A stretch of DNA of 32,859 nt from Synechococcus sp. AG-670-A05 (GTDB taxonomy: Bacteria > Cyanobacteriota > Cyanobacteriia > PCC-6307 > Cyanobiaceae): assembly GCA_003211535.1 (NCBI GenBank), contig QCSJ01000014.1:1-32859 (forward strand), in the 5' to 3' direction. Under the pieces are notes generated by a model. It did not search any database. It was not told the DNA's origin and saw nothing but the letters and a program-made list of their open reading frames with translations. This document shows positions 24,183 to 32,770 of this stretch, in pieces (the first letter of the stretch is position 1; each line of letters opens with the position of its first letter). The translations under genes and the position numbers were made by a program.

Positions 24183-25669
24183 AACCGGCACCAGCGCTGA
24201 TGGCCCTGGCTCCTGGGCTGGTGCTGTTGCCACTGGGGTTGGGGCTGTTGCGAGATCTCCATGCTGGAGGTGCCGAACAGATCGGCCGTTTCTGGCTGGC
24301 GGCCTTCCAACCCTCCCTGGAGCGGTCATTGCTGACGCATCAGCTCACTGGACTGCAAGTCACCGCTCTGACAGCTCTCCTGGCCTGGAGCCTGAGCAGC
24401 TGCATCGGGCTTGTGCTCGGCCTGCTCTGTTCGACCACGATCGTGTCAACGCTGACGGGCCTGCGCTGGCCTGCCCTGATGCTGCGTCGCTGCCTGTCAC
24501 CCCTGCGATCGATCCATGAAATGGTATGGGGATTGCTGTTGCTGCAACTGTTCGGCCTCAACGGCTGGGTGGCCGTGCTGGCCATCGTTCTTCCTTACTC
24601 AGCACTGCTGGCCCGCGTCTTGGCAGACCAGCTCGACCGCCACGAACCATTGGCACTCACCGCCCTGCGTTGTGCTGGTGTGCCCGCCGTGGCCAATCTG
24701 TTTACCAGTCTGATACCACCCGTGGCAACGGCGATACGGGACCACATCGGTCACCGACTGGACTGCGCCCTTCGATCCGCCCTGCTGCTGGGGATTTTCG
24801 GCCTTGGGGGATTAGGGACTGAACTGATGTTCAGCATGCAGTCCCTGCGCTTTCGTGAACTCTGGAGCGGTTTGTGGCTAATGGCGCTGCTGCTGGCGTT
24901 GGTGAATCTTTTGATCCGACGACTATCCGCCGGTCATGGCCTGTTGCTGCTGCTCCTTGCACTGCCGTTGGTCACCATGCAGTGGAGCCGAAGTCTCCAC
25001 CACGATCTCTCCTTGCCCAGGTGGGTTGATGGGGCCCCATGGGCTTCATCCGCGCAGTGGATTGAGGGGATGAGCCAGGCGTGGATCGAGACGCCTTGGC
25101 TGGAGCTGGTTGGCGAGACACTGTTGATCACACTGCTTGCCTCCGGGGTGGCCATCGCCCTGCCGCCCTTGCTGCGGTTGATCGCTCCTGCCCCTGGCCC
25201 TGGTCGCATAGTCAAAGCTGGCTGGCTGCTGATGCGATTGTTGCCAGCCCCCCTGACGGCACTGTTACTGATGCTGGCCAGCAAGCCGACCATCACAGTT
25301 GCGGCGCTGGCCCTCGGCCTGCACCACAGCGGTGTGATGGGGCTGGTGCTGGAGGACGGGCTAGCGCGCGTCGACGACCGCGAGCACCAGGCAATGGTTG
25401 CCCTTGGTGCTCGACCGCGCTCGGCATGGTTGTTCGGTGTGCTCTCACCGGCGAGTAAGCGCTACCTCGCCTATGCCGCCTACCGCAGCGACGTGATTCT
25501 GCGCGATACGGCGGTGGTTGGTTTGGTGGGGGGTGCCGGTCTGGGTTGGCAGCTGATGGAGGCCCTCTCCTCCTTCCATTGGCAACAGGTGGGATGGTTA
25601 GTCCTGGTGTACGCCGCTCTGACGCTGCTAGGGGAGCTGCTGTGTGAACGATTGCAGGAGATGACATGA
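24161..25669 (+). CDS. PhnE-like permease, two domains in one chain
   Basis: A 502-residue membrane protein, about twice the length of a usual PhnE. Two homologous halves are visible, each about 240 residues, each with a permease coupling loop: ALTALRCAGVPAVANLF (near 165-181) and AMVALGARPRSAWLFGVL (near 410-427). Both resemble the EAA loop that contacts the ATPase, so one chain may replace the PhnE homodimer. About ten or more hydrophobic spans are seen. It starts inside phnC with 22 nt of overlap (ATG 24161) and ends by overlapping the SGNH gene by 4 nt. The fusion is read directly from the unbroken frame. Confidence 0.87.
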   Translation: MALQRGLKPAPALMALAPGLVLLPLGLGLLRDLHAGGAEQIGRFWLAAFQPSLERSLLTHQLTGLQVTALTALLAWSLSSCIGLVLGLLCSTTIVSTLTGLRWPALMLRRCLSPLRSIHEMVWGLLLLQLFGLNGWVAVLAIVLPYSALLARVLADQLDRHEPLALTALRCAGVPAVANLFTSLIPPVATAIRDHIGHRLDCALRSALLLGIFGLGGLGTELMFSMQSLRFRELWSGLWLMALLLALVNLLIRRLSAGHGLLLLLLALPLVTMQWSRSLHHDLSLPRWVDGAPWASSAQWIEGMSQAWIETPWLELVGETLLITLLASGVAIALPPLLRLIAPAPGPGRIVKAGWLLMRLLPAPLTALLLMLASKPTITVAALALGLHHSGVMGLVLEDGLARVDDREHQAMVALGARPRSAWLFGVLSPASKRYLAYAAYRSDVILRDTAVVGLVGGAGLGWQLMEALSSFHWQQVGWLVLVYAALTLLGELLCERLQEMT

Positions 25670-26337
25670 AACCAAGGCAGCTTCTGGTGATCGGGGACAG
25701 CGGGGTGTACGGCTGGGGCGATCGAGAGGCGGGGGGGTGGTGCGAGCGCCTGCGCCGGGACTGGATGCAGCTGCCGGCGGCACCGGTGATCTATCCGCTG
25801 GGCATCCGGGGAGACGGATTGGAACGGGTGGCCGCTCGCTGGCGTGTCGAGTGGCAGTGCCGCGGCGAACTGAGGCGACAGACGCCGGACGGGGTGCTGT
25901 TGGCGGTGGGCCTGAACGACACGGCACGGGTGGGGCGACCTGACGGGCGCCAGCAACTAAGCAGCGAGGCCTATGGATTCGGCATGGGTCAGCTGCTCAA
26001 TGAGATAAAGCGGCTCACCCAGGTTCTGGTGATCGGCCTGACGCCCGTGGATGAACACGTCATGCCCTTCGCCGATTGCCTCTGGTACAGCAATCAGAAT
26101 GTGGAGCTCCATGAATCCGTGCTGGCCGAGACCTGTCGAGATGCCGACATCCCTTTTCTGCCCCTGCACCAGACCATGTTGGAGGAGCCGGACTGGCTGA
26201 CCTGGATGGAACCCGATGGTCTTCATCTCAATGGAGGGGGGCACCATTTCATCCACCAGCGCCTGCGCAACTGGACACCCCTGCAGACCTGGGCCGCATT
26301 GTTGCCACTAACCACAACAACACCCGTTGGCGGATGA
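25666..26337 (+). CDS. SGNH/GDSL hydrolase
   Basis: A 223-residue SGNH-type hydrolase. Block I is VIGDSGVYGWGD (nucleophile Ser in GDSG), block III-like AVGLNDTAR (GxND with Asn, residues about 85-93) and block V is MEPDGLHLNGGGHHFI (D-x-x-H). It has no signal peptide or lipobox, so it is probably cytoplasmic. The gene begins with ATG inside the phnE stop (ATGA overlap), and so is part of the transporter unit. Families of this type cleave esters or acetyl groups; substrate unknown. The link with phosphonate uptake is inferred from gene order. Confidence 0.85.
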   Translation: MKPRQLLVIGDSGVYGWGDREAGGWCERLRRDWMQLPAAPVIYPLGIRGDGLERVAARWRVEWQCRGELRRQTPDGVLLAVGLNDTARVGRPDGRQQLSSEAYGFGMGQLLNEIKRLTQVLVIGLTPVDEHVMPFADCLWYSNQNVELHESVLAETCRDADIPFLPLHQTMLEEPDWLTWMEPDGLHLNGGGHHFIHQRLRNWTPLQTWAALLPLTTTTPVGG

Positions 26338-26383
26338 TCAGAACCACCTAGATCCTAATATCAGTAAACCCTGACATTCGGAT

Positions 26384-26566
26384 GTGGTGGCCGATCGTTC
26401 TTTCGAGCAGACAGCTGGACAGTCCTCGACGCAACAGCCACCCGCTCAGCGCAAGACCACCCTCAAGTGGGACGAAAACGGTGAGCTCACGTCGATCGAC
26501 ATGGCCCGCACCATCGATCGCCTCACTCAGCCGGGGTTAAATCGCTGCGACCTGCACACTCCCTGA
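26384..26566 (+). CDS. Small 60-residue ORF, uncertain
   Basis: A 60-residue frame starting GTG 26384. It has a Gln/Ser-rich head and a polar middle KWDENGELTSIDMARTIDRL that looks conserved-like, then a tail. I do not recognise a family. The region 3' of it is decayed, so it may itself be a truncated remnant. TAATAT at about 26357 could be a -10. No clear ribosome site. Treat as hypothetical. Confidence 0.45.
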   Translation: MVADRSFEQTAGQSSTQQPPAQRKTTLKWDENGELTSIDMARTIDRLTQPGLNRCDLHTP

Positions 26567-26829
26567 GCCTCAGCTGGTCGCCATGCTCGCTTTCGCCTGC
26601 ATGTATCAGCTGAGGTCAATACTTCTTCGCCTCGCCTCGCCGTCCATCGACTCGACCCGCCGGCGCACGGGAGCTCGCACAAAAAGGGCACATCTTTTTT
26701 CAGGGCGGCCAGGCCGTCAGGTTGCCAATCCATTCAGAGGTTTGCTGAAAAGCGGGCCCCTATCAGGCACCGAGGTGGGCGGTCAGACAACTCGGATGCA
26801 CAAACGCTGAAGACAATTGCTTCAGCACC
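26567..26829. other. Noncoding stretch before the sigma pseudogene
   Basis: No gene is seen on either strand. A 75-residue open frame (26583-26810) and a minus-strand one (26527-26733) have the composition of random shadows, with no hydrophobic, catalytic or cysteine pattern I can name. It may be further relics like the neighbouring pseudogene. Confidence 0.4.
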
Positions 26830-27573
26830 ATGAACACATCCGGATGGCAGCGGCGTCAACAGCGGAGGGATCTCCCCCCGGCCATGGTCAACGCAACATC
26901 ACAGTTCTGAATCATCTCGGGATCGCCGGGATGATTGCTTCGCGTCAAAACCTGCGGGGCCCTAAGGAGAGGGACGACCTGGAGCAGGAGACCCGCATCG
27001 GGGGCATCCGCGGATGCGAGCGGTTTGATCCTCAGCGGGGTGTCAAATCCTTAACCTTCCTGAGCACGGCCGCCAATGGTCAGATGCTCTACTTCCGCCG
27101 GGATCGGACAGCACAATCTAGGTTCCCTGGCGGCTGCGGGACGCTTACGTCAAAGGTCAGAAGTGCAGCAACACCAGTTCCAAGCTGGCGAGACACCCTT
27201 GTCGTTTGCTGAACTGGCCGACGCCCTCAACATCACTTTTTAGCGCTGCCAGGAGGCTTATCGCAGCCAGAAAGCGGAACGGATGGTGCCAACCAGCACC
27301 ATCCATGAACAGGCATCCAGTTCGGGCGACGACGATCCGGAGGAACGCTGGTAGCAGCATTCACTGCAGCTACTCAAGCCGCAGCAACGGCGGCTGTAGC
27401 AGCGGCACTTCATCGAAGGTGACAGTGTGCGGCGCATCGCAGCCGCCACCTGCATGCCCCCGAATTAACAACGCAAAAGCATCCGAGCTGCACTGAAGCT
27501 GCTGCAACGTTGGGGTGAACAGGACGGTCTACTGCCGATCAGATCCAGTCGGACATCAACAGCATTGCAATGA
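26830..27573 (+). pseudogene. Decayed group-3 sigma factor
   Basis: A degraded gene of the small alternative sigma-70 family of picocyanobacteria. Its start is ATG 26830 (MNTSGWQRRQQRR). The sequence continues in another frame as VLNHLGIAGMIASRQ, RDDLEQETRIGGIRGCERFDP and STAANGQML (region 2), then in a third frame as VPWRLRDAYVKGQ, then in a fourth position as TPLSFAELADALNI (region 3) and SLQLLKPQQRRL with FIEGDSVRRIAAAT (region 4). At least three frame changes are needed. In the last frame four stops are seen at 27241, 27352, 27397 and 27466; two of the TAG codons sit where Gln or Leu might stand. The 3' end overlaps the convergent DUF92 gene, and its exact limit is uncertain. Confidence 0.85.
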
Positions 27574-28258
27574 GCGCTGCCAGCAGCGTCTGCAGGGCAT
27601 TGACCAACTCATTGCTCAGCCAGCTGATCCGATCCTGAGCCAGAGCTCCGAGCAGACTCTCCGCCAGAGTCGCCAGCAAACCGATCAGCATCACGAAAAG
27701 GCTGATGCTGATCGATGGAAGCAGCTGCAGTTGCCACATCAGCAGGGTCATCACCACGCTGCCGGCTGCACTGGCCAAGGTCCCCGCCAGGCTGATGGCT
27801 CCCTCCGTTCCTGGCGGCACTGGACGCATGGTCGTGATCAGCAAAGGCCGACGGCCCCAGCGCTTACCGATTTCACTGCCGAAGGTGTCGGCAAGCTTGG
27901 CTGCAAAGCTTGCCGAGAAGCCGACCAACAGCAGAGGTCTGGCTTCGACACCCGCCCCGATAAGCAACGCCAGAAGCGTGCCTGTTGCGGCCGAACCCCA
28001 GACGTTTTCAGGTCCACGGCGGCCGCCTCGGGCCTCGGCTAGGCCACGGTCTTGTTTGTCGCGCAGACCGAGCCGAGTGACCAGGCTTCCCAGCACCAGG
28101 TACGCCACCACGGCCAGCCAACCCCGCCAGCCGAGACAACCCCATAGAATCGTGCCCAATGCTCCGGCATGAAACCAACCGGCGGGAGTTAGCAGAGGGG
28201 CGCGCTGAGCCCCAGCGATCAGAACGGTGTTGAGCAGCAGGGCCTGAATCCAGATCAT
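27539..28258 (-). CDS. DUF92 protein, phytyl-phosphate kinase (VTE6)-like
   Basis: A 239-residue membrane protein of the DUF92/TIGR00297 family. Plant VTE6 and cyanobacterial relatives phosphorylate phytyl phosphate to phytyl diphosphate, recycling phytol from chlorophyll for tocopherol and quinone synthesis. Visible features: about six hydrophobic helices, FAAKLADTFGSEIGKRWGR with acidic residues, and MRPVPPGTEGAISLAGTLA, the conserved GTEGA region. ATG 28258 is chosen because MIWIQALLLNTVLIAG is the natural start; the frame is open to 28471, but that would overlap the divergent gene. The end overlaps the sigma pseudogene remnant. Confidence 0.85.
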   Translation of the reverse strand: MIWIQALLLNTVLIAGAQRAPLLTPAGWFHAGALGTILWGCLGWRGWLAVVAYLVLGSLVTRLGLRDKQDRGLAEARGGRRGPENVWGSAATGTLLALLIGAGVEARPLLLVGFSASFAAKLADTFGSEIGKRWGRRPLLITTMRPVPPGTEGAISLAGTLASAAGSVVMTLLMWQLQLLPSISISLFVMLIGLLATLAESLLGALAQDRISWLSNELVNALQTLLAALIAMLLMSDWI

Positions 28259-28345
28259 TGATGCCGTGTTGCAGTGCCGTAAGCAAACGCCCTGAACAGG
28301 GCCTTGCGTCGCAGAATCATCGCTGTTGTCAGTGGAACCTTCGGC

Positions 28346-28714
28346 ATGCTGTTCAACCAGAACAAGAGCTTCTTCCTGACGCTCGATGAGAGCGCCGAGC
28401 CGGTGAGCCTGGATCTGCCTGATGTCGTCGCACCCGAAGTGCCCTCCGCAGAGGAGTCTTTTGCTGAGCAACCTTCCCCCGTCGTGACAGCCGCGCCCAC
28501 AGAACTCAGGGCTTCTTCAGAAGAGATTCAGACCACAGCTGAAGCAATCGCTGCCGAACTCGCCGCAAGCCAGGCAGCCCGTCCGGCCGTCACCATGAGT
28601 ACCTATGCCCCGGCCAACCTGATGCCGGGATCTGGGCTACGGTCTCTCAAGCGCCGCCCTGGTGCTGGCATGAAGGAGTTCAAGACCATCGCCGGGGATC
28701 TGTTCAAGAGCTGA
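28346..28714 (+). CDS. Small acidic protein of unknown function
   Basis: A protein of 122 residues when started at ATG 28346 (MLFNQNKSFFLTLDESAEPV); the frame opens at TTG 28304. I do not recognise the family. It has a short N-terminal segment, an acidic Ala/Glu-rich central part with predicted helices (SSEEIQTTAEAIAAELAASQ), then a basic conserved-looking tail MPGSGLRSLKRRPGAGMKEF. It is short, probably partly disordered, and without a membrane helix. It is divergent to the DUF92 gene by 87 bp. Confidence 0.6.
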   Translation: MLFNQNKSFFLTLDESAEPVSLDLPDVVAPEVPSAEESFAEQPSPVVTAAPTELRASSEEIQTTAEAIAAELAASQAARPAVTMSTYAPANLMPGSGLRSLKRRPGAGMKEFKTIAGDLFKS

Positions 28715-28726
28715 TCGGCGTCAAGC

Positions 28727-29455
28727 TCATCCATCTCGCCACTGCACCAGCTCCACGCTGCCGCGTACCGCGGCCGTGGAGCTTCGCAGGATCAAGCTCC
28801 CCATATCCACAGCCTGCCATCCTCTGGAACCGATCATCTCGTATTCGGCATCACTCCAGCCGCCCTCCGGACCCACCAGCAACCAGACCATTCCGTCCGA
28901 GGCTGGCGTCCCCAGGAGCCAGTCGCGCAGTGCCGGGGTGTCGGAGCGGCGGGTGACGCCCACGGCCACGGGACCTCCGCTGCCTGGCCACTGATCAAGG
29001 CTGCAGGCAGGATGCAGCGTGGGCAACCAAAGCCGTTCGCACTGCTCCACCGCCTCCTGCAGAATCGTGACCCAGCGCTCGGGTCGCCGCTCCGACTGGG
29101 GGATGGAGCGGTCGGCCAGAAGCGGTTGGATCTCATCCACCCCCAGTTCACAGGCCATGCGCAGTGCGTCCTCAAAACCGCGCCGGATCAGGGCAAGGCC
29201 TAGCCCAAGCCGCGGTGTGGGTGGAGGTTCGACCTGCTCTGGAGGGAAGGAAAGCCGCAGTGCATCGGCACGGCTCAGCTGCGCTTGCCAGAGCGATCCG
29301 CAGCCATCGACCACAGAAATGCTGTCACCCACTCGGCAGCGAAGCACCCGTCGCAGGTAATGCTTTTCCGACCGTTCCAGCGAAACGCAGGGTTCGTTGG
29401 CATCCACTGCGGCCAGTCGCTGGGGTGCAATTAGCAGCCGGCGCCGCTCAGCCAC
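28727..29455 (-). CDS. 16S rRNA (uracil-1498-N3)-methyltransferase, RsmE
   Basis: A 242-residue SPOUT methyltransferase modifying U1498 of 16S rRNA. The N-terminal PUA-like region (about 1-75) contains SEKHYLRRVLRCRVGD; the SPOUT knot has LLVGPEGGWSDAEYE and the loop LILRSSTAAVRG (LRTETA in most members, so slightly divergent). Start GTG 29455 (VAERRRLLIAPQR) overlaps the DUF3531 stop by 8 nt; the frame extends further to 29512 but inside DUF3531. It is co-transcribed with DUF3531. Confidence 0.9.
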   Translation of the reverse strand: MAERRRLLIAPQRLAAVDANEPCVSLERSEKHYLRRVLRCRVGDSISVVDGCGSLWQAQLSRADALRLSFPPEQVEPPPTPRLGLGLALIRRGFEDALRMACELGVDEIQPLLADRSIPQSERRPERWVTILQEAVEQCERLWLPTLHPACSLDQWPGSGGPVAVGVTRRSDTPALRDWLLGTPASDGMVWLLVGPEGGWSDAEYEMIGSRGWQAVDMGSLILRSSTAAVRGSVELVQWRDG

Positions 29456-29897
29456 CCGACGGGAAGAGGCTGTCGGGATGGTCCTCCACAGGCCAGTCTT
29501 CGTTGACACCACCGATCACCAGCTCTTCGATCTGCACCACATCCGTATCCAGCTGACGCAGGGCATTGATCAGCACATCGACCCCAACGCCGTCACTGGT
29601 GCCCATGTCGACCCAGCAACGCCCCCACTCGGCCTGGTACTCAAGCTGCCCCATGTTGTGCATCAGGGCCGGCATCACCGAGTCGGCCTCGTCGTTGTCG
29701 AAGGCCATCCAGCTGAGATCGGCGCCTTCCTCATGAACCTGAAGGTTTTCGGCATTGAAGCCGCCGAGACGCCCGATCACATACCAGCTGTCGAAGATGC
29801 CATCGACGTAATTGCGCTCCCCCTGACTCGGCGGTGAAGCAAAACGCAGCCAAATCCAGCAATTGAACGGATCCACCTCGCGGAAACGAACGTCCAT
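29448..29897 (-). CDS. DUF3531-family protein
   Basis: A 149-residue soluble protein. Conserved pieces visible: VRFREVDPFNCWIWLRF, YVDGIFDSWYVIGRLGGFNA, WMAFDNDEADSVMPALMHNM, and WGRCWVDMGTSDGVGVDVLI. This matches DUF3531, found in cyanobacteria and plant chloroplasts, function unknown. Length is typical. It is the upstream gene of the rsmE pair and is divergent to the ABC ATPase with 45 bp between starts. Confidence 0.75.
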   Translation of the reverse strand: MDVRFREVDPFNCWIWLRFASPPSQGERNYVDGIFDSWYVIGRLGGFNAENLQVHEEGADLSWMAFDNDEADSVMPALMHNMGQLEYQAEWGRCWVDMGTSDGVGVDVLINALRQLDTDVVQIEELVIGGVNEDWPVEDHPDSLFPSGG

Positions 29898-29942
29898 GGA
29901 GGGACCATTGATGTGAGGTCATCATCGGTCAAGCTGAGGTCC

Positions 29943-30587
29943 ATGCTGGAACTTCACGCCCTCGACTATTCGCCGGCCACCGCCACAGGGCCGTTGCTGA
30001 AGGATGTTGCCCTCAAGGCTGATCTTGGCCGACCAGTTCTCGTGGCCGGAGCCAGCGGGAGCGGAAAGACCAGCCTGCTGGAGGTGATCGCAGGGCTGAG
30101 TGGCCATCAACGGGGCAGCATCCGCTGGAAGGGGCATGAGATCAGCCAACGGCAGCGTCGCTGGCTCAGTGGCATGGTGTTTCAGTTCCCGGAACGCCAT
30201 TTCCTCGGGTTGACTATTTCCCAGGAACTCCGTCTTGGTCATCGGCGACTGGGCAGCGACCAACAGCAGGCTGCGCTGCACACCGTTGGGCTAGCGAACG
30301 TCCGACTGAGCGACGCTCCGGAACGCCTCAGTGGCGGCCAGCAACGACGTCTGGCCCTGGCGGTGCAGCTGCTGCGCGGGGCGGAACTACTGCTACTGGA
30401 TGAACCGACGGCCGGGTTGGACTGGTCAGTGCGGGCAGAGGTGCTGAGTCTGCTGAGCCAGCTTTCCAAGCAGCGGGTGCTGATCGTGGTGACCCATGAA
30501 CCGCAGCTTTTCAACTACTGGGCCTGCGAGCGGCATCAGCTGCGAAACGGGCGACTAGAGCCGGTGACTACATTGCCCGCAGCTTGA
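29943..30587 (+). CDS. ABC ATPase, ECF/CbiO-like
   Basis: A 214-residue ATP-binding subunit. Walker A is GASGSGKTS near residue 36, the Q-loop reads FQFPERHFLG (typical of ECF/CbiO-type ATPases), the signature is LSGGQQRRLAL and Walker B LLLLDEPTAGLD. The start ATG 29943 gives MLELHALDYS; the frame is open back to 29913. No permease or substrate-capture subunit is adjacent, so the partner must be elsewhere. Plant NAP14/ABCI11 is a similar chloroplast protein. hslO follows after 9 nt. Confidence 0.87.
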   Translation: MLELHALDYSPATATGPLLKDVALKADLGRPVLVAGASGSGKTSLLEVIAGLSGHQRGSIRWKGHEISQRQRRWLSGMVFQFPERHFLGLTISQELRLGHRRLGSDQQQAALHTVGLANVRLSDAPERLSGGQQRRLALAVQLLRGAELLLLDEPTAGLDWSVRAEVLSLLSQLSKQRVLIVVTHEPQLFNYWACERHQLRNGRLEPVTTLPAA

Positions 30588-30596
30588 AAAGAAGCC

Positions 30597-31514
30597 ATGG
30601 CCGACCGCCTGGTGAGAGCGACGGCTGCAGGGGGTGGGATCCGGCTGGTGGCCGTTTCCACGACGAATACAGTTCGGGAGGCGAGACGCCGACACGATCT
30701 CTCGTACCTCTCCACAGTGATGCTTGGCCGCGCCATGACCGCTGGCCTGATGCTGGCGAGTTCGATGAAAGTGCGGCACGGACGCGTCAACCTCAGGCTC
30801 GGCTCCGATGGCCCCCTGCGGGGGTTGATGGTGGATGCGGGCCGTGATGGAACGGTGCGGGGGTACGTGGGTGACAACACGTTGGAGCTAGATCCGCTCA
30901 TCGATGCCGACGGAAACCACAGCTTTGACTTCAAGGCAGCTGCCGGGACCGGTTATCTGCACGTAATGCGCGATGACGGCAAGGGGGAACCGTTCAACAG
31001 CACCGTCGAACTGGTGAGCGGTGCGATCGGCGATGACGTCGCCTCCTACCTGCTGCACTCGGAGCAGACACCATCAGCGGTGTTTGTCGGTGAGCGAATC
31101 AGCAGCCAGAAACTGCACAGCAGCGGCGGACTCCTTGTGCAGATTCTGCCCAAAGCAGTCGAAGAGCCTGCTCTGGTGAAACTGCTGGAACAACGCTGCC
31201 GCGAAATCGAGGATTTCAGCGGACACCTGGACCGTTACGGCGACCAGCTGGAGGATCTGCTGATGGATGTATTCCCTGACCTCGATCCGACACCCTTCGA
31301 AGACACGGAAGCCAGTCATCCCATTCAATTCCGCTGCCCTTGCACACGTGAACGCAGTGTGTCCGCTCTGATGCTGGTTGGACGGGAAGAACTGATGGAC
31401 ATGCTCGAGAAGGACGGAGGAGCTGAACTCACTTGTCACTTCTGCAACACGCGCTATCTGGTGAGCGGTGATGAATTGAAAGCGCTGATCGCAGAACTGG
31501 CCCCTGCGTCCTAA
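30597..31514 (+). CDS. Redox-regulated chaperone Hsp33
   Basis: A 305-residue chaperone activated by oxidative disulfide formation. The four zinc cysteines at the C-terminus are visible: CPC (residues 247 and 249) and CHFC (280 and 283). The N-terminal domain begins [20 protein letters not shown], and [11 protein letters not shown] is also typical. The length is normal. ATG 30597 is a good start. It ends convergent with the CPP1-like gene, overlapping by 4 nt. It would protect proteins during oxidative and heat stress. Confidence 0.93.
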   Translation: MADRLVRATAAGGGIRLVAVSTTNTVREARRRHDLSYLSTVMLGRAMTAGLMLASSMKVRHGRVNLRLGSDGPLRGLMVDAGRDGTVRGYVGDNTLELDPLIDADGNHSFDFKAAAGTGYLHVMRDDGKGEPFNSTVELVSGAIGDDVASYLLHSEQTPSAVFVGERISSQKLHSSGGLLVQILPKAVEEPALVKLLEQRCREIEDFSGHLDRYGDQLEDLLMDVFPDLDPTPFEDTEASHPIQFRCPCTRERSVSALMLVGREELMDMLEKDGGAELTCHFCNTRYLVSGDELKALIAELAPAS

Positions 31515-32197
31515 GCCAGCAGAAGCGCCGCGAGCCAGAGCAGAAGAGCAGCGGGAATCGCCTGGATCTGCTCAAGACTGAGGTTGAGCTGACTAAAGGC
31601 TGTTGAAGAAAGCGATGCCGTCAGGACACTTCCTACCATCAATCCGAGGCCCAGCACCAGCAGGGACCAGCCAAGGGAGGGAAGCGGACGGCGGCCCCTT
31701 CGCACCTGACTGAGGAAACAGCCGATTAGGCCCAGGGCCAGGACCAACTGACCGGCACCGGGAGAGAACAGCAACAACAGGAGTGCTGCTGCACCAGTCA
31801 AGAGGCGAACCACCAGACCCTGACCCTCCACAAGTGACCAGGAGGGGGCCATCCCCGACATGGATGGCGTCACCTGCGGAAGGCGAGGCCGCAACCGTTG
31901 CAGAACACTGACACCGGGCACCGATGGGCTTGCGGACGATGCTGATTCCTCCTTCTGGGACGCCGTGGCGGCAGCAGCACTGACCTCACCCTGCTGTCGG
32001 TCCCTCAGGCGGGCCATCAGGACTGCGTCGTAGGCCGCTTCTACCCGAGCTTTGGCCTGGGGGTCGTCGTCGGTCTCGGCAAGACAACGGTTTCGGGCTG
32101 CCTGAACCTCATCGAAGGTGGCCCCGGGGACTAATCCAAGCCGGGCATAGGGATCTTCCGAGCCGGACGAAGGACCGGATTCACCGACGGCAGACAT
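31511..32197 (-). CDS. CPP1-like (DUF3353) membrane protein with J-like domain
   Basis: A 228-residue protein with a J-domain-like N-terminus (about 15-65: [23 protein letters not shown] in two pieces, without the HPD motif), a Ser/Ala-rich linker, and three to four C-terminal hydrophobic helices (about 130-228). This is the layout of the CPP1/DUF3353 family. The plant member (CPP1) is a thylakoid or envelope chaperone helping protochlorophyllide oxidoreductase and protein import. Start ATG 32197. It lies convergent with hslO. Confidence 0.8.
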   Translation of the reverse strand: MSAVGESGPSSGSEDPYARLGLVPGATFDEVQAARNRCLAETDDDPQAKARVEAAYDAVLMARLRDRQQGEVSAAAATASQKEESASSASPSVPGVSVLQRLRPRLPQVTPSMSGMAPSWSLVEGQGLVVRLLTGAAALLLLLFSPGAGQLVLALGLIGCFLSQVRRGRRPLPSLGWSLLVLGLGLMVGSVLTASLSSTAFSQLNLSLEQIQAIPAALLLWLAALLLA

Positions 32198-32239
32198 GCC
32201 CTTAAAGCAACAACATGAACAGAGCGTATCTAGACAGAC

Positions 32240-32545
32240 TCAGAACAGAGCGCTGCCGTGACGGAAACCCTCGGAACGTTCAAGATTCTGGCGGCAACTC
32301 AGGGCTTCGGAACGGTTCAACCAGCGCCGTTTCTTGATGAAAGGCATTTGAGGGGGCAGGTGGAACCCCTCCAACATTTCCACGGATTCACTGGCACCAC
32401 GGAAGCAGACGTACTCGGTGCCGCCGTCCGCCGTGCTTCGCACAAGCCAGAGACTCTCCAAGTGATCGTCACGGTAAAGTCCGAGTAGTCTGGCGATTAG
32501 AAGCCGACCCCGCGAGCAGGTGAGGGCATGCAAACCGGCTGTCAA
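32240..32545 (-). CDS. Small hypothetical protein
   Basis: A frame of up to 101 residues from TTG 32545. The stretch LLGLYRDDHLESLWLVRS and the later MPFIKKRRWLNRSEALSCRQ suggest a real protein; the Trp/Arg pattern slightly recalls DUF1651, a picocyanobacterial family of unknown function. The start is uncertain, and no ribosome site is clear. A 76-residue plus-strand frame over the same bases looks like a shadow. Confidence 0.45.
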   Translation of the reverse strand: MTAGLHALTCSRGRLLIARLLGLYRDDHLESLWLVRSTADGGTEYVCFRGASESVEMLEGFHLPPQMPFIKKRRWLNRSEALSCRQNLERSEGFRHGSALF

Positions 32546-32580
32546 GCAACACCGACTTGCTGTTGGTTAAGCAATGGTTG

Positions 32581-32691
32581 ATGGTGAACAACGACCATGA
32601 CCGCTTGAGCACCCTGAATTTGCTGCTGGCCTTGAAAGCTGTTGAGGAACAGGCCAGAACCTCTCAATTCCGTGCTGAAGCACAACGCTGA
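32581..32691 (+). pseudogene. Short coiled-coil ORF, possibly interrupted
   Basis: ATG 32581 begins a 36-residue frame MVNNDHDRLSTLNLLLALKA with heptad-like Leu and Ala spacing, stopped by TGA at 32689. Reading on in the same frame gives IHEAEQRRRNL, then TAG, then GTEQPCAS. The continued helix-like pattern suggests a longer protein cut by one or two stops. The evidence is thin. Confidence 0.3.
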
Positions 32692-32770
32692 ATCCACGAG
32701 GCCGAACAGCGGCGTCGCAATCTCTAGGGCACCGAACAGCCGTGCGCCTCAGCTCCAAATAAGTGAGGTC

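Noticed and set aside
26527-26733. Minus-strand frame containing MCPFC-like start, considered as a truncated NrdR or zinc-ribbon gene
   Set aside because: No second cysteine pair and no ATP-cone sequence; only four residues look similar.
27206-27496. 96-residue plus-strand frame in the sigma pseudogene
   Set aside because: It is an out-of-frame reading of the decayed sigma factor, not an independent gene.
32258-32488. 76-residue plus-strand frame opposite the 32240-32545 gene
   Set aside because: The opposite frame has better protein character (Trp, Leu and Arg pattern); this one looks like the shadow, though neither is certain.
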